NCBI RefSeq assembly: GCF_000733125.1
Contig: NZ_JPHU01000013.1
Coordinates: 35,865-99,864, forward strand
Direction: 5' to 3'
Source: Parvularcula oceani
GTDB taxonomy: Bacteria; Pseudomonadota; Alphaproteobacteria; Caulobacterales; Parvularculaceae
DNA: 64,000 nucleotides
In this document: positions 31,231 through 40,298 of the stretch, one piece after another
Layout: every line of letters begins with the position of its first letter
Position numbering within the stretch: the stretch's first letter is position 1
The notes under the pieces: generated by a model
What the model saw: only the letters and a program-made list of their open reading frames with translations
Told to the model about the DNA's origin: nothing
The model's database searches: none
Position numbers and translations under genes: made by a program

Positions 31231-32828
31231 CAGAAGCGCAAGGGGTCGGCGGATTGCACGTGGGGCAGGGCGCGTATCGCCTTGAGGAGGTCGCCGCCCA
31301 CCGCTTCGTCCGTAGCGATCAGCGCGACGGCCTCGCCGCCCGCATGGTGGCGGCCGAGATTGAACGTGGCGATGTTCACGCCCGCCTCGCCCATCCGGTC
31401 GCCGAGCGCGCCGATGAAGCCCGGGCGGTCATCATTGACGACATAGAGCATGTGTTCGGAGAAGCTGGCTTCGAGGCGCACCTCGCCGATGCGCACGACG
31501 CGCGGCTCGCCGCCGAAGAGGGCGCCGGTGACTTCCCGCGTCTCCTTCTCCGTGCGGATCGACAGGGTGATGGTCGAGCCGAAATTGGGCGAGCGGTCGG
31601 TCTTGGTCTGAGTGATCTGCACGCCGCGCTTCTGCGCCACGCTCAGCGCGTTGACGGTGTTCACCCCCTGCAGCATGGGCCGCAGCGCAGCCGAGACGGC
31701 GGCGGCGGTCATGGGGGCGAGGTTCAAACCCGCCACGGCGCCTGCGAAGGTGACCTCGATCTCCTCGACGCCCGTTGCGGTAAGCTGGCCGCCAAAGCTG
31801 CCGAGGCGCTCGGCCAGCGCGATGAAGGGGCGCAGCTTGGGCGCCTCCTCGGCGGACACGGAGGCCATGTTGAGCGCATTGGTGACCGCGCCGCTCAGAA
31901 GGTAATCCGCGATCTGCTCGGCGATCTGGACCGCGACATTTTCCTGCGCCTCGGTCGTCGCGGCGCCAAGATGCGGCGTGCAGACCACGTCATCGCGCCC
32001 GAACAGGATATTGTCGGTCGCAGGCTCGGTCTCGAAGACGTCGAGCGCGGCGCCCGCGACCTGTCCCGCATCGAGCGCCTCGGCGAGCGCCCGCTCGTCG
32101 ATCAGGCCGCCGCGGGCGCAGTTGATGATCCGCACGCCCCGTTTCGTTTTCGAAAGCGCTTCGCCCGAGAGGATGTTTCGCGTCTGGTCGGTGAGCGGGG
32201 TGTGAAGCGTGATGAAGTCCGCGCGCGACAGGAGCGTTGCCAGCGAGACCTTCTCGACGCCCAGTTCGACCGCCCGTTCCTCGGTCAGATAGGGGTCGAA
32301 GGCGACGACCTTCATGTGCAGGCCCTGCGCGCGGTCGGCGACGATGGAGCCGATATTCCCGCAGCCGATCAGGCCGAGCGTCTTGCCGTAGAGCTCGCGC
32401 CCCATGAAGCGGGATTTCTCCCACTTGCCCTGATGGGTGCTCTCGTTCGCCTGCGGGATCTGGCGGGACAGGGCGAACATCATCGCGATGGCATGCTCGG
32501 CCGTGGTCACCGCATTGCCGAAGGGCGTGTTCATCACCGCGATGCCGGCGCTGGTCGCCGCGTCGATATCGATATTGTCGACGCCGATCCCGGCCCGCCC
32601 GATCACTCTGAGGTCCGGCGCGGCTTTGATGACCTCGGCCGTCGCCCTGGTGGCCGAGCGGATGGCGAGGCCTTGATGGCCGGGGAGCGCGGCTTTGAGC
32701 GCTTCGGGATCCTTGCCGAGCGAGGGATCGAAGGTCACCGAAATGCCGCGCGCCTCGAGCACGCGGACGGCATCTTCGGAGAGCTTGTCGGAGATCAGGA
32801 CGCGGGGGGCGGGAGCAGCATCGGTCAT
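31230..32828 (-). CDS. serA: D-3-phosphoglycerate dehydrogenase
   Basis: 532-aa long-form SerA; it commits 3-phosphoglycerate to serine synthesis with NAD. Substrate loop IGRAGIGVDNIDID, NAD-binding LGLIGCGNIGSIVA, catalytic Arg in NCARGGLIDE, and catalytic His in CTPHLGAATTEAQ are visible. The intervening domain (about 320-450) and a C-terminal ACT domain (about 455-530) identify the long form, usually serine-regulated. It lies 33 bp after serC and overlaps serB by one base. Confidence 0.97.
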   Translation of the reverse strand: MTDAAPAPRVLISDKLSEDAVRVLEARGISVTFDPSLGKDPEALKAALPGHQGLAIRSATRATAEVIKAAPDLRVIGRAGIGVDNIDIDAATSAGIAVMNTPFGNAVTTAEHAIAMMFALSRQIPQANESTHQGKWEKSRFMGRELYGKTLGLIGCGNIGSIVADRAQGLHMKVVAFDPYLTEERAVELGVEKVSLATLLSRADFITLHTPLTDQTRNILSGEALSKTKRGVRIINCARGGLIDERALAEALDAGQVAGAALDVFETEPATDNILFGRDDVVCTPHLGAATTEAQENVAVQIAEQIADYLLSGAVTNALNMASVSAEEAPKLRPFIALAERLGSFGGQLTATGVEEIEVTFAGAVAGLNLAPMTAAAVSAALRPMLQGVNTVNALSVAQKRGVQITQTKTDRSPNFGSTITLSIRTEKETREVTGALFGGEPRVVRIGEVRLEASFSEHMLYVVNDDRPGFIGALGDRMGEAGVNIATFNLGRHHAGGEAVALIATDEAVGGDLLKAIRALPHVQSADPLRF

Positions 32829-32861
32829 GCGCGGCCTTTTGTGCGATGCAGGAAGGCTTGG

Positions 32862-34019
32862 CTAGCCCGATATCGCGCCGATTTCACTCTCGAAGGCCCA
32901 ATCGAGCCATTGCGTGAGCAGGCGCACATCCTGCGGCTCGACCGTGGCGCCGCACCAGATGCGCAGTCCCGGCGGGGCGTCGCGATAGGCCCCGATATCG
33001 AAGGCTGCCTCTTCGGCGGCGAGACGCTTCTCGATCGCCTTCTGGAAGGCGCGCTGCCCGTCCTCCGGCAAGGAGGCGATGCGCGGATCGACGATCTTGA
33101 GGCAGACGGAGGTATTCGAGCGCGCGGCGGGGTCTTCGGCCAGGTTCTCGATCCACTCCGTCCGCGCGACCCACTCGCCGAGCAGCTTCGCATTCTCGTT
33201 CGCGCGGGCCTTCAGGCCGGAAAGGCCGCCCACCGTCTCGGCCCAGGACAGCGCATCGAGATAATCCTCGACCGCCAGCATGGAAGGGGTGTTGATCGTC
33301 GCGCCCTCGAAGATGCCCTCGATCAGCTTGCCGCCCTTGGTCAGGCGGAAGATCTTCGGAATCGGCCAGGCGGGGGTGTGGCTTTCGAGGCGCTCCACCG
33401 CGCGCGGGCCTAGGATGAGGATGCCGTGCTGCGCCTCGCCGCCCAGCACTTTCTGCCAGGAATAGGTGACGACATCGAGCCTGTCCCAGGGCAGGTCCTG
33501 CGCGAAGGCCGCGGAGGTGGCATCGCACAGGGTCAGGCCCTGCCGGTCCGGCTTGATCCAGTCACCGTTCGGCACGCGCACGCCGGAGGTGGTGCCGTTC
33601 CATGTGAAGAGGACATCCGTGTCCGTATCGACCGAAGCGAGATCGGGAAGCGCGCCGTAATCGGCGGTGACGACGATCGGCTCCAGGCCAAGCTGCTTGA
33701 CCGCGTCGGTCACCCAGCCCTGCCCGAAGCTTTCCCAGGCGAGCGCCGTGACGGGCCGCGCGCCGAGAAGTGTCCACATCGCCATCTCGTAGGCGCCGGT
33801 GTCCGAGGCGGGGACGATGCCGATCAGGTGGCTCTCCGGCACCTCCAGCACGGCACGCGTCTTGTCGATCGCCTCTTTCAGGCGCGCCTTGCCGAGCGCG
33901 GAGCGGTGCGAGCGGCCGAGCGCATCGGTGCGCAGCGCGCCCGCGTCCCAGCCGGGGCGCTTGGCGCAGGGGCCGGAAGAGAAGGACGGGTTGGCGGGGC
34001 GTTCGGTGGGACGATTCAT
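32862..34019 (-). CDS. serC: Phosphoserine aminotransferase
   Basis: 385-aa PLP enzyme of the alphaproteobacterial SerC type. It converts 3-phosphohydroxypyruvate to phosphoserine, and in many bacteria also serves pyridoxine synthesis. [15 protein letters not shown] near the start, the phosphate-binding [19 protein letters not shown], and the PLP lysine in SWQKVLGGE are diagnostic. It is the first gene of serC-serA-serB; the promoter should lie between 34020 and 34081, a short gap in which no clear -10 was found. Confidence 0.95.
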   Translation of the reverse strand: MNRPTERPANPSFSSGPCAKRPGWDAGALRTDALGRSHRSALGKARLKEAIDKTRAVLEVPESHLIGIVPASDTGAYEMAMWTLLGARPVTALAWESFGQGWVTDAVKQLGLEPIVVTADYGALPDLASVDTDTDVLFTWNGTTSGVRVPNGDWIKPDRQGLTLCDATSAAFAQDLPWDRLDVVTYSWQKVLGGEAQHGILILGPRAVERLESHTPAWPIPKIFRLTKGGKLIEGIFEGATINTPSMLAVEDYLDALSWAETVGGLSGLKARANENAKLLGEWVARTEWIENLAEDPAARSNTSVCLKIVDPRIASLPEDGQRAFQKAIEKRLAAEEAAFDIGAYRDAPPGLRIWCGATVEPQDVRLLTQWLDWAFESEIGAISG

Positions 34020-34081
34020 GCCGCCCTTATAGAGATCGCCCTGGGGCGATGCAGCCGCTTTTGCTGCGGCTGCGATACAAA

Positions 34082-35017
34082 TCAGCAGCCGTGAGCCTGA
34101 AAATAGGCGATCGTGCGCTGAAGCCCCTCTTCAAGCGGCGTTTTCGGCTCGAAGCCCAGGATTTCGCGCGCCTTGGTGATGTCGGGCTGGCGCTGCTTGG
34201 GGTCGTCCTGGGGCAGGTCGTGATAGGTCACGCGCGAGGGGGTGTCGGTCATCTTGACGATGAGCTCGGCTGCCTCCCGGATCGTCATCTCGCGCGGATT
34301 GCCGATATTGATCGGGCCCGCCACGTCCTTTGGCTGGTCGAGCAGGGCGATGATGCCGCGGACCAGATCATCGACATAGCAGAAGCTGCGGGTCTGGCTG
34401 CCATCGCCATAGATGGTGATGTCCTCGCCGCGCAGCGCCTGGCAGATGAAGTTCGAGATCACCCGGCCATCGTCCGCCTGCATGCGCGGGCCGTAAGTGT
34501 TGAAGATCCGCACGATCTTGGTGTCGATGCCGTGCTGGCGGCGATAGTCGTGGAACAGCGTCTCGGCGCAGCGCTTGCCCTCGTCATAGCAGGAGCGGGG
34601 CCCCGTGAAGCTGACCGAGCCGACATATTCCTCGGGCTGAGGGTGGACGTCCGGATCGCCATAGACCTCGGAGGTCGAGGCCTGGAGCACCTTCGCGCCC
34701 GTGCGCTTTGCGAGGCCGAGAACGTTGATCGTGCCGTGGACGCAGGTCTTCGTCGTCTGCACGGGATCGAACTGATAATGCTTGGGGCTGGCCGGGCAGG
34801 CGAAGTTCAGGATTGCGTCGCATTCGACATAGAGCGGGAAAGTGATGTCGTGCCGGATCACCTCGAAGAGGGGATTGTCCAGCATGTGCAGGATGTTCTG
34901 CTTGCGGCCCGTGAAGAAGTTGTCGACGCAGAGGACCTCGTCGCCGCGCGCGAGCAGCACCTCGCAGAGATGCGAGCCGAGAAAGCCGGCGCCGCCGGTG
35001 ACGAGTACGCGAGTCAT
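34082..35017 (-). CDS. UDP-glucuronate decarboxylase-like NAD-dependent epimerase
   Basis: 311-aa extended SDR. N-terminal Rossmann motif [12 protein letters not shown], cofactor-region [22 protein letters not shown], and the catalytic YxxxK pair in [11 protein letters not shown] match UDP-xylose synthase (UXS), which converts UDP-glucuronate to UDP-xylose for polysaccharide or glycan synthesis. The internal [10 protein letters not shown] and [15 protein letters not shown] are also conserved there. No other sugar-nucleotide genes adjoin it. dTDP-glucose 4,6-dehydratase is the main alternative, but the [15 protein letters not shown] segment favours UXS. Confidence 0.88.
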   Translation of the reverse strand: MTRVLVTGGAGFLGSHLCEVLLARGDEVLCVDNFFTGRKQNILHMLDNPLFEVIRHDITFPLYVECDAILNFACPASPKHYQFDPVQTTKTCVHGTINVLGLAKRTGAKVLQASTSEVYGDPDVHPQPEEYVGSVSFTGPRSCYDEGKRCAETLFHDYRRQHGIDTKIVRIFNTYGPRMQADDGRVISNFICQALRGEDITIYGDGSQTRSFCYVDDLVRGIIALLDQPKDVAGPINIGNPREMTIREAAELIVKMTDTPSRVTYHDLPQDDPKQRQPDITKAREILGFEPKTPLEEGLQRTIAYFQAHGC

Positions 35018-35152
35018 AGATTCATCCTGCCTGCGGTCCGAAGCCGCAATCTACGCACAAACCACGCCGCGGCCAGTCCGGTTCCCAGAAGGGCCTGCGT
35101 GAAAAGCGGCGCGGTGCCAGCCTGTTGGCCGCCGGCTGCGGCAGCAATGTGA

Positions 35153-36643
35153 TCAGGCAGGGATCGTTTCGCGGGAGAACCATTCCGTCACCGCCGCGCG
35201 GGTCGCCTCGTCGCTGTGCAGTCCGCGCTTGGACCTGCGCCACAGGAAGTCCGCGCCGCTGCGGGCGAATTCATGATCCCGGACATAGCGCAGCTCCGCC
35301 TCGTGGATGCCGCTGCCGAAGTCGCGGCCGAGATCCGACAGGCTTACGGCGCCCTTGGTGATCCGGGCGGCGCGGGTGCCGTAGTCGCGCAGATAGCGGC
35401 GGGCGATGGCCTCGGGCAGCCAGGGACGGTCCTTCCGGAACGCCAAGAGCGCGTCTTCGAAATCGGCGAAGTCGCCGCCGGGCAGAGGCGCTTCATGCGT
35501 CCATTCGGGCGCCATCGGCGGCAGATGCGGCTCCAGCTTTTCGAGCGCCTCGAGCGCGAGCACCCGGTAGGTGGTCAGCTTGCCGCCCAGAATGTCGAGG
35601 AGCGGCGGGGCGGCGGTGACGAGGTCCAGCTCATAATCGCGCGACAGCTTCGCCGCCTCCTCGGCTTCGGCGCCGTAGAGCGGGCGCACCCCCGAATAGG
35701 TCCAGGCGATGTCCTGGCGCGAGACCGGCTCGGCGAGGCAGCGGTTCACCGCGTCCAGCAGGTAGTCCGTCTCCTCTTGCGAGATCGAGACCTCGCGCGG
35801 CTCCCCCTCGAAATTCCGGTCCGTCGTGCCGATCAGGGTGAAGTCCTGCTCATAGGGCAGGGCGAAGATGATCCGGCCGTCCTCGTTCTGGAACATGTAT
35901 GCGTCGTCATGCGCGAAGAGGCGGCGGGTCACGATGTGGCTGCCCTGCACGAGGCGGGGCGCGCGGGCATCGTTCCGGCCGAAGACTCCGCGCGCCACCG
36001 CCTCCGCCCAGGGGCCCGCGGCGTTGACGACCGCGCCTGCGGAGACGGTGTCTTCCCCGCCCGTCTCCTCGTCCCGCAGCGTCACCTGCCAGGCGCCGTC
36101 GGCTTCGCGCGCGGTGACGGCGCGGGTGCGGGTGCGGATATCCGCGCCGCGCTCTTTCGCATCGACGAGGTTCAGGACGACGAGGCGGTTGTCCTGAACC
36201 CAGCCGTCCCAATAGGTGAAGCCGCGCGTGAGGCGCGGGGCGAGCCCCTGGCCGGCGGGATCGGTCTTCAGGTTCACCGAGCCGCTGCCCGGCACCCGCT
36301 TGCGCCGCGCGAGATGGTCGTAGAGGAACAGCCCCGCCCGGATCATCCAGGCCGGGCGCACCCCTTCGTCATGGGGCAGGACGAAACGCTGCGGCCATGT
36401 GATGTGCGGCGCGTTGCGCAGGATGACCTCGCGTTCTTTCAGCGCCTTGCGCACGAGGCCGAACTCGTAATGCTCGAGATAACGCAGGCCGCCATGGATG
36501 AGCTTGGTGCTGGCCGACGAGGTCGCCCCGCCGATATCGCCGCATTCGGCGAGGCAGACCGAGAGCCCGCGGCCCGCCGCGTCGCGCGCGATGCCCGAGC
36601 CGTTCACTCCGCCGCCGATCACCAGAAGGTCGTAGCGCTTCAT
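35153..36643 (-). CDS. glpD: Glycerol-3-phosphate dehydrogenase (FAD, aerobic type)
   Basis: 496-aa flavoprotein that oxidises glycerol-3-phosphate to dihydroxyacetone phosphate and passes electrons to quinone at the membrane. N-terminal FAD motif LLVIGGGVNGSGIARDAAGRG; then the family signature GGATSSASTKLIHGGLRYLE, and IGTTDRNFEG in the middle. Start ATG 36643 overlaps the thpR stop by 4 bases (ATGA). The frame is open 16 codons further up, but those residues read through thpR and lack similarity. Confidence 0.95.
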   Translation of the reverse strand: MKRYDLLVIGGGVNGSGIARDAAGRGLSVCLAECGDIGGATSSASTKLIHGGLRYLEHYEFGLVRKALKEREVILRNAPHITWPQRFVLPHDEGVRPAWMIRAGLFLYDHLARRKRVPGSGSVNLKTDPAGQGLAPRLTRGFTYWDGWVQDNRLVVLNLVDAKERGADIRTRTRAVTAREADGAWQVTLRDEETGGEDTVSAGAVVNAAGPWAEAVARGVFGRNDARAPRLVQGSHIVTRRLFAHDDAYMFQNEDGRIIFALPYEQDFTLIGTTDRNFEGEPREVSISQEETDYLLDAVNRCLAEPVSRQDIAWTYSGVRPLYGAEAEEAAKLSRDYELDLVTAAPPLLDILGGKLTTYRVLALEALEKLEPHLPPMAPEWTHEAPLPGGDFADFEDALLAFRKDRPWLPEAIARRYLRDYGTRAARITKGAVSLSDLGRDFGSGIHEAELRYVRDHEFARSGADFLWRRSKRGLHSDEATRAAVTEWFSRETIPA

Positions 36644-37161
36644 TCCGTTCCCCCCTCGCCGCAGAACCCCACTGCACCCATCGCGCCCCACGGGCCACCC
36701 TTATAGGCCCAGATCTGCACGCCCTCGGCGCGGGCGGCAAAGGGTTCGAAGCCGGCGCGGATGACGCCGAGCGAGGCCTTCGCCGTGTCCGGCGTCACCT
36801 TGTTCTGCACGGTGACATGGGCCCTGAAACGCTGACGGTCCTGTCCGGTCAGCCAGTGGGAGAAGCGGCCCGCGAGATCGGCCCGCAGATCGTCCAGCGC
36901 TCTCGCGGCGAGGCGGTAGGCCACGCCCTTGCCCAAGGGGACGACCTCGGCGACCTCCACCGCGAAGGCGGCTCGCCGGGCGCAGGCCTCGCCGACATGG
37001 CGGAGCACCGCTTCGTATTCCTCGCCCGGCAGCTTGTGGAACAAAGTCAGATGCGCCGGCACCTGATCGAGGCGGGGCGGGAACCAGCGCTGCCGCTCGC
37101 GGTCGAAGAATCCTTGCGTTTCTGCATCGAGTTGCAGGGTGAGAATGATCGGATCGGTCAT
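36640..37161 (-). CDS. thpR: 2H phosphoesterase, 2'-5' RNA ligase family
   Basis: 173-aa member of the 2H family (RNA 2',3'-cyclic phosphodiesterase/LigT). Both catalytic H-x-T motifs are present: HLTLFH near residue 37 and HVTVQN near 115. The physiological substrate is not known for most members. It is the first gene of a two-gene unit with glpD, overlapping it by 4 bases; the biological link, if any, is unclear. It diverges from the monooxygenase gene at 37267. Confidence 0.87.
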   Translation of the reverse strand: MTDPIILTLQLDAETQGFFDRERQRWFPPRLDQVPAHLTLFHKLPGEEYEAVLRHVGEACARRAAFAVEVAEVVPLGKGVAYRLAARALDDLRADLAGRFSHWLTGQDRQRFRAHVTVQNKVTPDTAKASLGVIRAGFEPFAARAEGVQIWAYKGGPWGAMGAVGFCGEGGTE

Positions 37162-37266
37162 GCGCGGAGAGAATAGTGCTCTTCACGGCCGCGGCTTCTC
37201 TGGCGAGACGGCGCGACATCTGGAACAAAGAGGAAAAGACCACGCACGCGCCCCCGGGGAGGCATT

Positions 37267-38760
37267 ATGAGCGGTGAGCATTTCGACGTCCTGATCGTCG
37301 GCGCAGGCATTTCCGGCGTCGGCGCGGCCTATCACCTCCAGAAGCGCTTTCCGGACAAGAGCTACGCCATCCTCGAAGGCCGCGAGCGCATGGGCGGGAC
37401 ATGGGACCTGTTCCGCTATCCCGGCATCCGGTCGGATTCGGACATGTACACGCTGGGCTATCCCTTCCGCCCCTGGCGCGGCGACAAGGCGATCACCGAG
37501 GGGCACACGATCCGCGAATATGTCGAGGACACGGCGCGCGAATTCGGCATCGACCGCCATATCCGCTTCTCCCACCGGGTGGAGGCGGCGGAGTGGTCGT
37601 CGGAGGAGGCGCGCTGGACGCTGACCGTGCGCGGGCCCGAGGGCGGGACGGCGCGGATGACCTGCCGCTTCCTTCTCTCCTGCTGCGGCTATTACGACTA
37701 CGAGCAGGGCTATATGCCCGATTTCCCGGGCGCGGACGATTTCGGCGGCGCGCTGATCCATCCCCAGCATTGGCCCGAGGATTTCGACGTCTCCGGCAAG
37801 CGCATGATCGTCATCGGCAGCGGCGCGACGGCCGTCACCCTCGTCCCGGCGCTGGTGCAGGAAGGCGCCGAGCACGTCACCCTGCTGCAGCGCTCGCCGA
37901 CCTATGTTGCTTCGCGGCCTGCCAAGGACCCGCTCGCGCGGATCGTGAACCGCTGGCTGCCGCCCTCGATCGGCCACCAGATCCTGCGCGCCAAGAGCGT
38001 GCTCCTGGGCATCTGGATCTACCAGCTCTCGCGCAGGAAGCCCGAGACGGTCAGGCGCAAGCTCGCCGAATATGCCGAGGGCAAGCTCGGCGGAAAGGTG
38101 CCCGTCGATCCGCATTTCACGCCGAGCTACGACCCCTGGGACCAGCGGCTCTGCCTCGTTCCCGACGACGACCTGTTCGAGGTCCTGCGCGAAGGGCAGG
38201 CCTCGATCGTCACGGGCCATATCGGCCGCTTCACCGGGAAGGGCATCGCGCTTTCATCGGGCGAAAGCCTCGAAGCGGACGTGATCGTTTCGGCAACGGG
38301 GCTGAACCTCAAGCCGCTGGGCGGCATGGCGGTCACCATTGACGGCGAGGCGCTCGATCCGGGCCAGACCTACAACTACAAGGGCATGATGTTTTCGGGC
38401 GTGCCGAACTTCGCGGCCATGTTCGGCTATACCAATGCCAGCTGGACGCTGAAGACCGACCTCGCCAGCCGCTATGTCTGCCGCCTGATCAAGGAGACGG
38501 ACAAGCGCGGCGCGGGCTGGTGCGTGCCGCGCCTCGGCGGACAGGCGCCAGAGCCGCAGCCGCTGGTGGATTTCTCCGCCGGCTATATCCAGCGCGGCAT
38601 CCACATGTTCCCGCGCCAGGGGACCGAGCGGCCCTGGCGCAATCACGACGACTATCTGCGCGACCTCGCCGACGTCACCTTCGCGCGGCTCGATGACGGC
38701 GCCATGCGCTTCGAGGGCGAGGCGCCCGCAGCGCCAGCGGATGAAAGGATCGCATCGTGA
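37267..38760 (+). CDS. Baeyer-Villiger-type flavin monooxygenase
   Basis: 497-aa class B flavoprotein monooxygenase. FAD motif GAGISG (12-17), a second Rossmann motif GSGATA (about 184-189, NADPH), and between them FGGALIHPQHWP (159-170), matching the FxGxxxHxxxW[P/D] fingerprint of Baeyer-Villiger and related monooxygenases. Substrates of such enzymes are ketones or other lipophilic compounds; here it is unknown. GGGGAGG precedes ATG 37267. It is translationally coupled to the SDR gene (GTGA overlap), so the SDR may make the ketone that this enzyme oxidises. Confidence 0.9.
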   Translation: MSGEHFDVLIVGAGISGVGAAYHLQKRFPDKSYAILEGRERMGGTWDLFRYPGIRSDSDMYTLGYPFRPWRGDKAITEGHTIREYVEDTAREFGIDRHIRFSHRVEAAEWSSEEARWTLTVRGPEGGTARMTCRFLLSCCGYYDYEQGYMPDFPGADDFGGALIHPQHWPEDFDVSGKRMIVIGSGATAVTLVPALVQEGAEHVTLLQRSPTYVASRPAKDPLARIVNRWLPPSIGHQILRAKSVLLGIWIYQLSRRKPETVRRKLAEYAEGKLGGKVPVDPHFTPSYDPWDQRLCLVPDDDLFEVLREGQASIVTGHIGRFTGKGIALSSGESLEADVIVSATGLNLKPLGGMAVTIDGEALDPGQTYNYKGMMFSGVPNFAAMFGYTNASWTLKTDLASRYVCRLIKETDKRGAGWCVPRLGGQAPEPQPLVDFSAGYIQRGIHMFPRQGTERPWRNHDDYLRDLADVTFARLDDGAMRFEGEAPAAPADERIAS

Positions 38761-39572
38761 GCGGATTTCCCTATAGCGGCACCGCCCTCGTCACCGGCGC
38801 GGGCTCGGGCATCGGCCGGGCGCTGGCGCATGGCCTGGCCGGGCGGGGCATGGACCTCGCCCTCGCCGACATCTCCGAGGAGCGCCTCGACGCGGTGGCG
38901 AAAGAGCTGCGCAGCAATAGCCGCAAGGTGACGACCCATGTGCTGGACGTCGCCGACAAGGAGGCGGTCGCCGCGCTGCCGCAGGCCGTGCGGCGCGATC
39001 ACGGGACGGTCTCGCTCCTCTTCAACAATGCCGGCGTGGCGCTCGGGGGCGATTTCGAGGAGGTCGCGGAAGAGGATTTCGACTGGCTGGTCGCGATCAA
39101 CTTCTCGGGCGTCGTGCGGATGACCCGCGCTTTCCTGCCGCTCCTGCGCGAAGCGCCCAAGGCCCGGCTCGTCAACGTCTCCTCGATCTACGGCGTCATC
39201 GCGCCGGCGGGCCAGACGGCCTATTCGGCGTCGAAGTTCGCCGTGCGCGGCTTTTCCGAGGCGCTGCGCCATGAGCTCGACGGATCGAGCGTCGGCGTCA
39301 CCGTCGTCCATCCGGGCGGCATCGCGACCAATATCGCCAAGGACGCGCGCGTGAACGCCGAGGCGAGCGACGAAGACATCGAGAAGCGGCGCGCCCAGGC
39401 GGACAGGTTCCTGCGCATGCCGCCGCCGCGCGCGGCCGAGATCATCCTGCGCGCGGTGGAAAAGGATGCTCCGCGCGTCCTCGTGGGCAATGACGCGAAG
39501 ATCGCCGAGACCCTGCAGCGCCTGCTGCCTGCCCGCTATTGGGGCGTGCTGAGCCGCAGGGCCATGGGCTGA
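38757..39572 (+). CDS. Short-chain dehydrogenase/reductase
   Basis: 271-aa classical SDR with cofactor motif TGAGSGIG (13-20), NNAG near 91-94, catalytic Ser near 143 (VNVSSIYG) and YSASK (Y156, K160). It begins with GTG 38757 inside the stop of the monooxygenase gene. Classical SDRs of this type interconvert alcohols and ketones; the pairing with a Baeyer-Villiger monooxygenase suggests joint breakdown of an alicyclic or steroid-like alcohol, though substrate cannot be read from sequence. Confidence 0.92.
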   Translation: MSGFPYSGTALVTGAGSGIGRALAHGLAGRGMDLALADISEERLDAVAKELRSNSRKVTTHVLDVADKEAVAALPQAVRRDHGTVSLLFNNAGVALGGDFEEVAEEDFDWLVAINFSGVVRMTRAFLPLLREAPKARLVNVSSIYGVIAPAGQTAYSASKFAVRGFSEALRHELDGSSVGVTVVHPGGIATNIAKDARVNAEASDEDIEKRRAQADRFLRMPPPRAAEIILRAVEKDAPRVLVGNDAKIAETLQRLLPARYWGVLSRRAMG

Positions 39573-39592
39573 GGCAGGATGAGACGTCTTCT

Positions 39593-40294
39593 TTGCTGTT
39601 TTTGCGCGGCCTCGGTTTTTCGACGGCTGCGGCCCAGAATACGGGCGGCGTCATCGCGCCGGGCGTCGCGGGCGGCCATCGCGCGGTGCAGTACCGCATG
39701 GCCTTCGCCCCCGGCGAGGGCGGCACGCCGGACGGCCTCGCCCAGCGCCTCCACTACGAGCAGTCGCTGGATGGCGACCGCATGGCCCGGCTCGTCGTCC
39801 AGACCGCCACGATCGAAGGGCGGGGCACCGAATTCGCCTTCGTGCAGGGCGAGCTCCTCTGGGAGCTGTCGGACGATGCCGATGCCTGGAAGCGCGGCCT
39901 GCGCTTCGATCTGCGCCTGCGCGACAATGGCGGGCCGCATCACGTCGGGCTCAATTTCGCCAATCAATGGGCGCTGACCGAGCGCCTGAGCGCGCGCCTC
40001 GTCGGGCTGACCGCGCTCCAGCTGGGCGAGGGGCGCAGCGACGGCATCGCCCTGTCCTCCCGCGCGCAGCTCGCCTATCGGCTGGACAGCGGCCTCGTCC
40101 TCGGCGTCGAGAGCTATGACATCTACGGCTCCACCTCGCGCCTGCGGGCCTTCGACCGGGCCGACCACCAGGTCGGCCCTTTCGTGTCCGCGAACTTGGG
40201 CGAAGGCTGGCAGCTGGTCGGCGGCGCGCTGTTCGGCGTCTCCGGCGCCGCGCGCGACACCGATCTCAGGGTCTGGTTCGGCCGGAGTTTCTGA
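39593..40294 (+). CDS. Probable outer-membrane beta-barrel protein, start uncertain
   Basis: About 234 aa in the main frame, not recognised as a named family. The sequence alternates short amphipathic strands (ARLVGLTALQLG, RAQLAYRLDSGLVLGVESYD, WQLVGGALFGVSG) and ends in Phe (VWFGRSF), the usual signal for BAM-mediated insertion. The N-terminus reads LLFLRGLGFSTAAAQ, like the end of a signal peptide, but no ATG with a ribosome-binding site is in frame. ATG 39579, which has AGGCAGG in front, is in the next frame and would give a full signal peptide if the T5 run at about 39599-39603 had one more T. TTG 39593 is given as a formal start. It sits just after the SDR gene. Confidence 0.6.
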   Translation: MLFLRGLGFSTAAAQNTGGVIAPGVAGGHRAVQYRMAFAPGEGGTPDGLAQRLHYEQSLDGDRMARLVVQTATIEGRGTEFAFVQGELLWELSDDADAWKRGLRFDLRLRDNGGPHHVGLNFANQWALTERLSARLVGLTALQLGEGRSDGIALSSRAQLAYRLDSGLVLGVESYDIYGSTSRLRAFDRADHQVGPFVSANLGEGWQLVGGALFGVSGAARDTDLRVWFGRSF

Positions 40295-40298
40295 ACCC

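Noticed and set aside
35018..35152. Short minus-strand peptide with a membrane-like segment ([24 protein letters not shown]) after glpD
   Set aside because: No start codon or ribosome-binding site is in frame; the segment may be chance.
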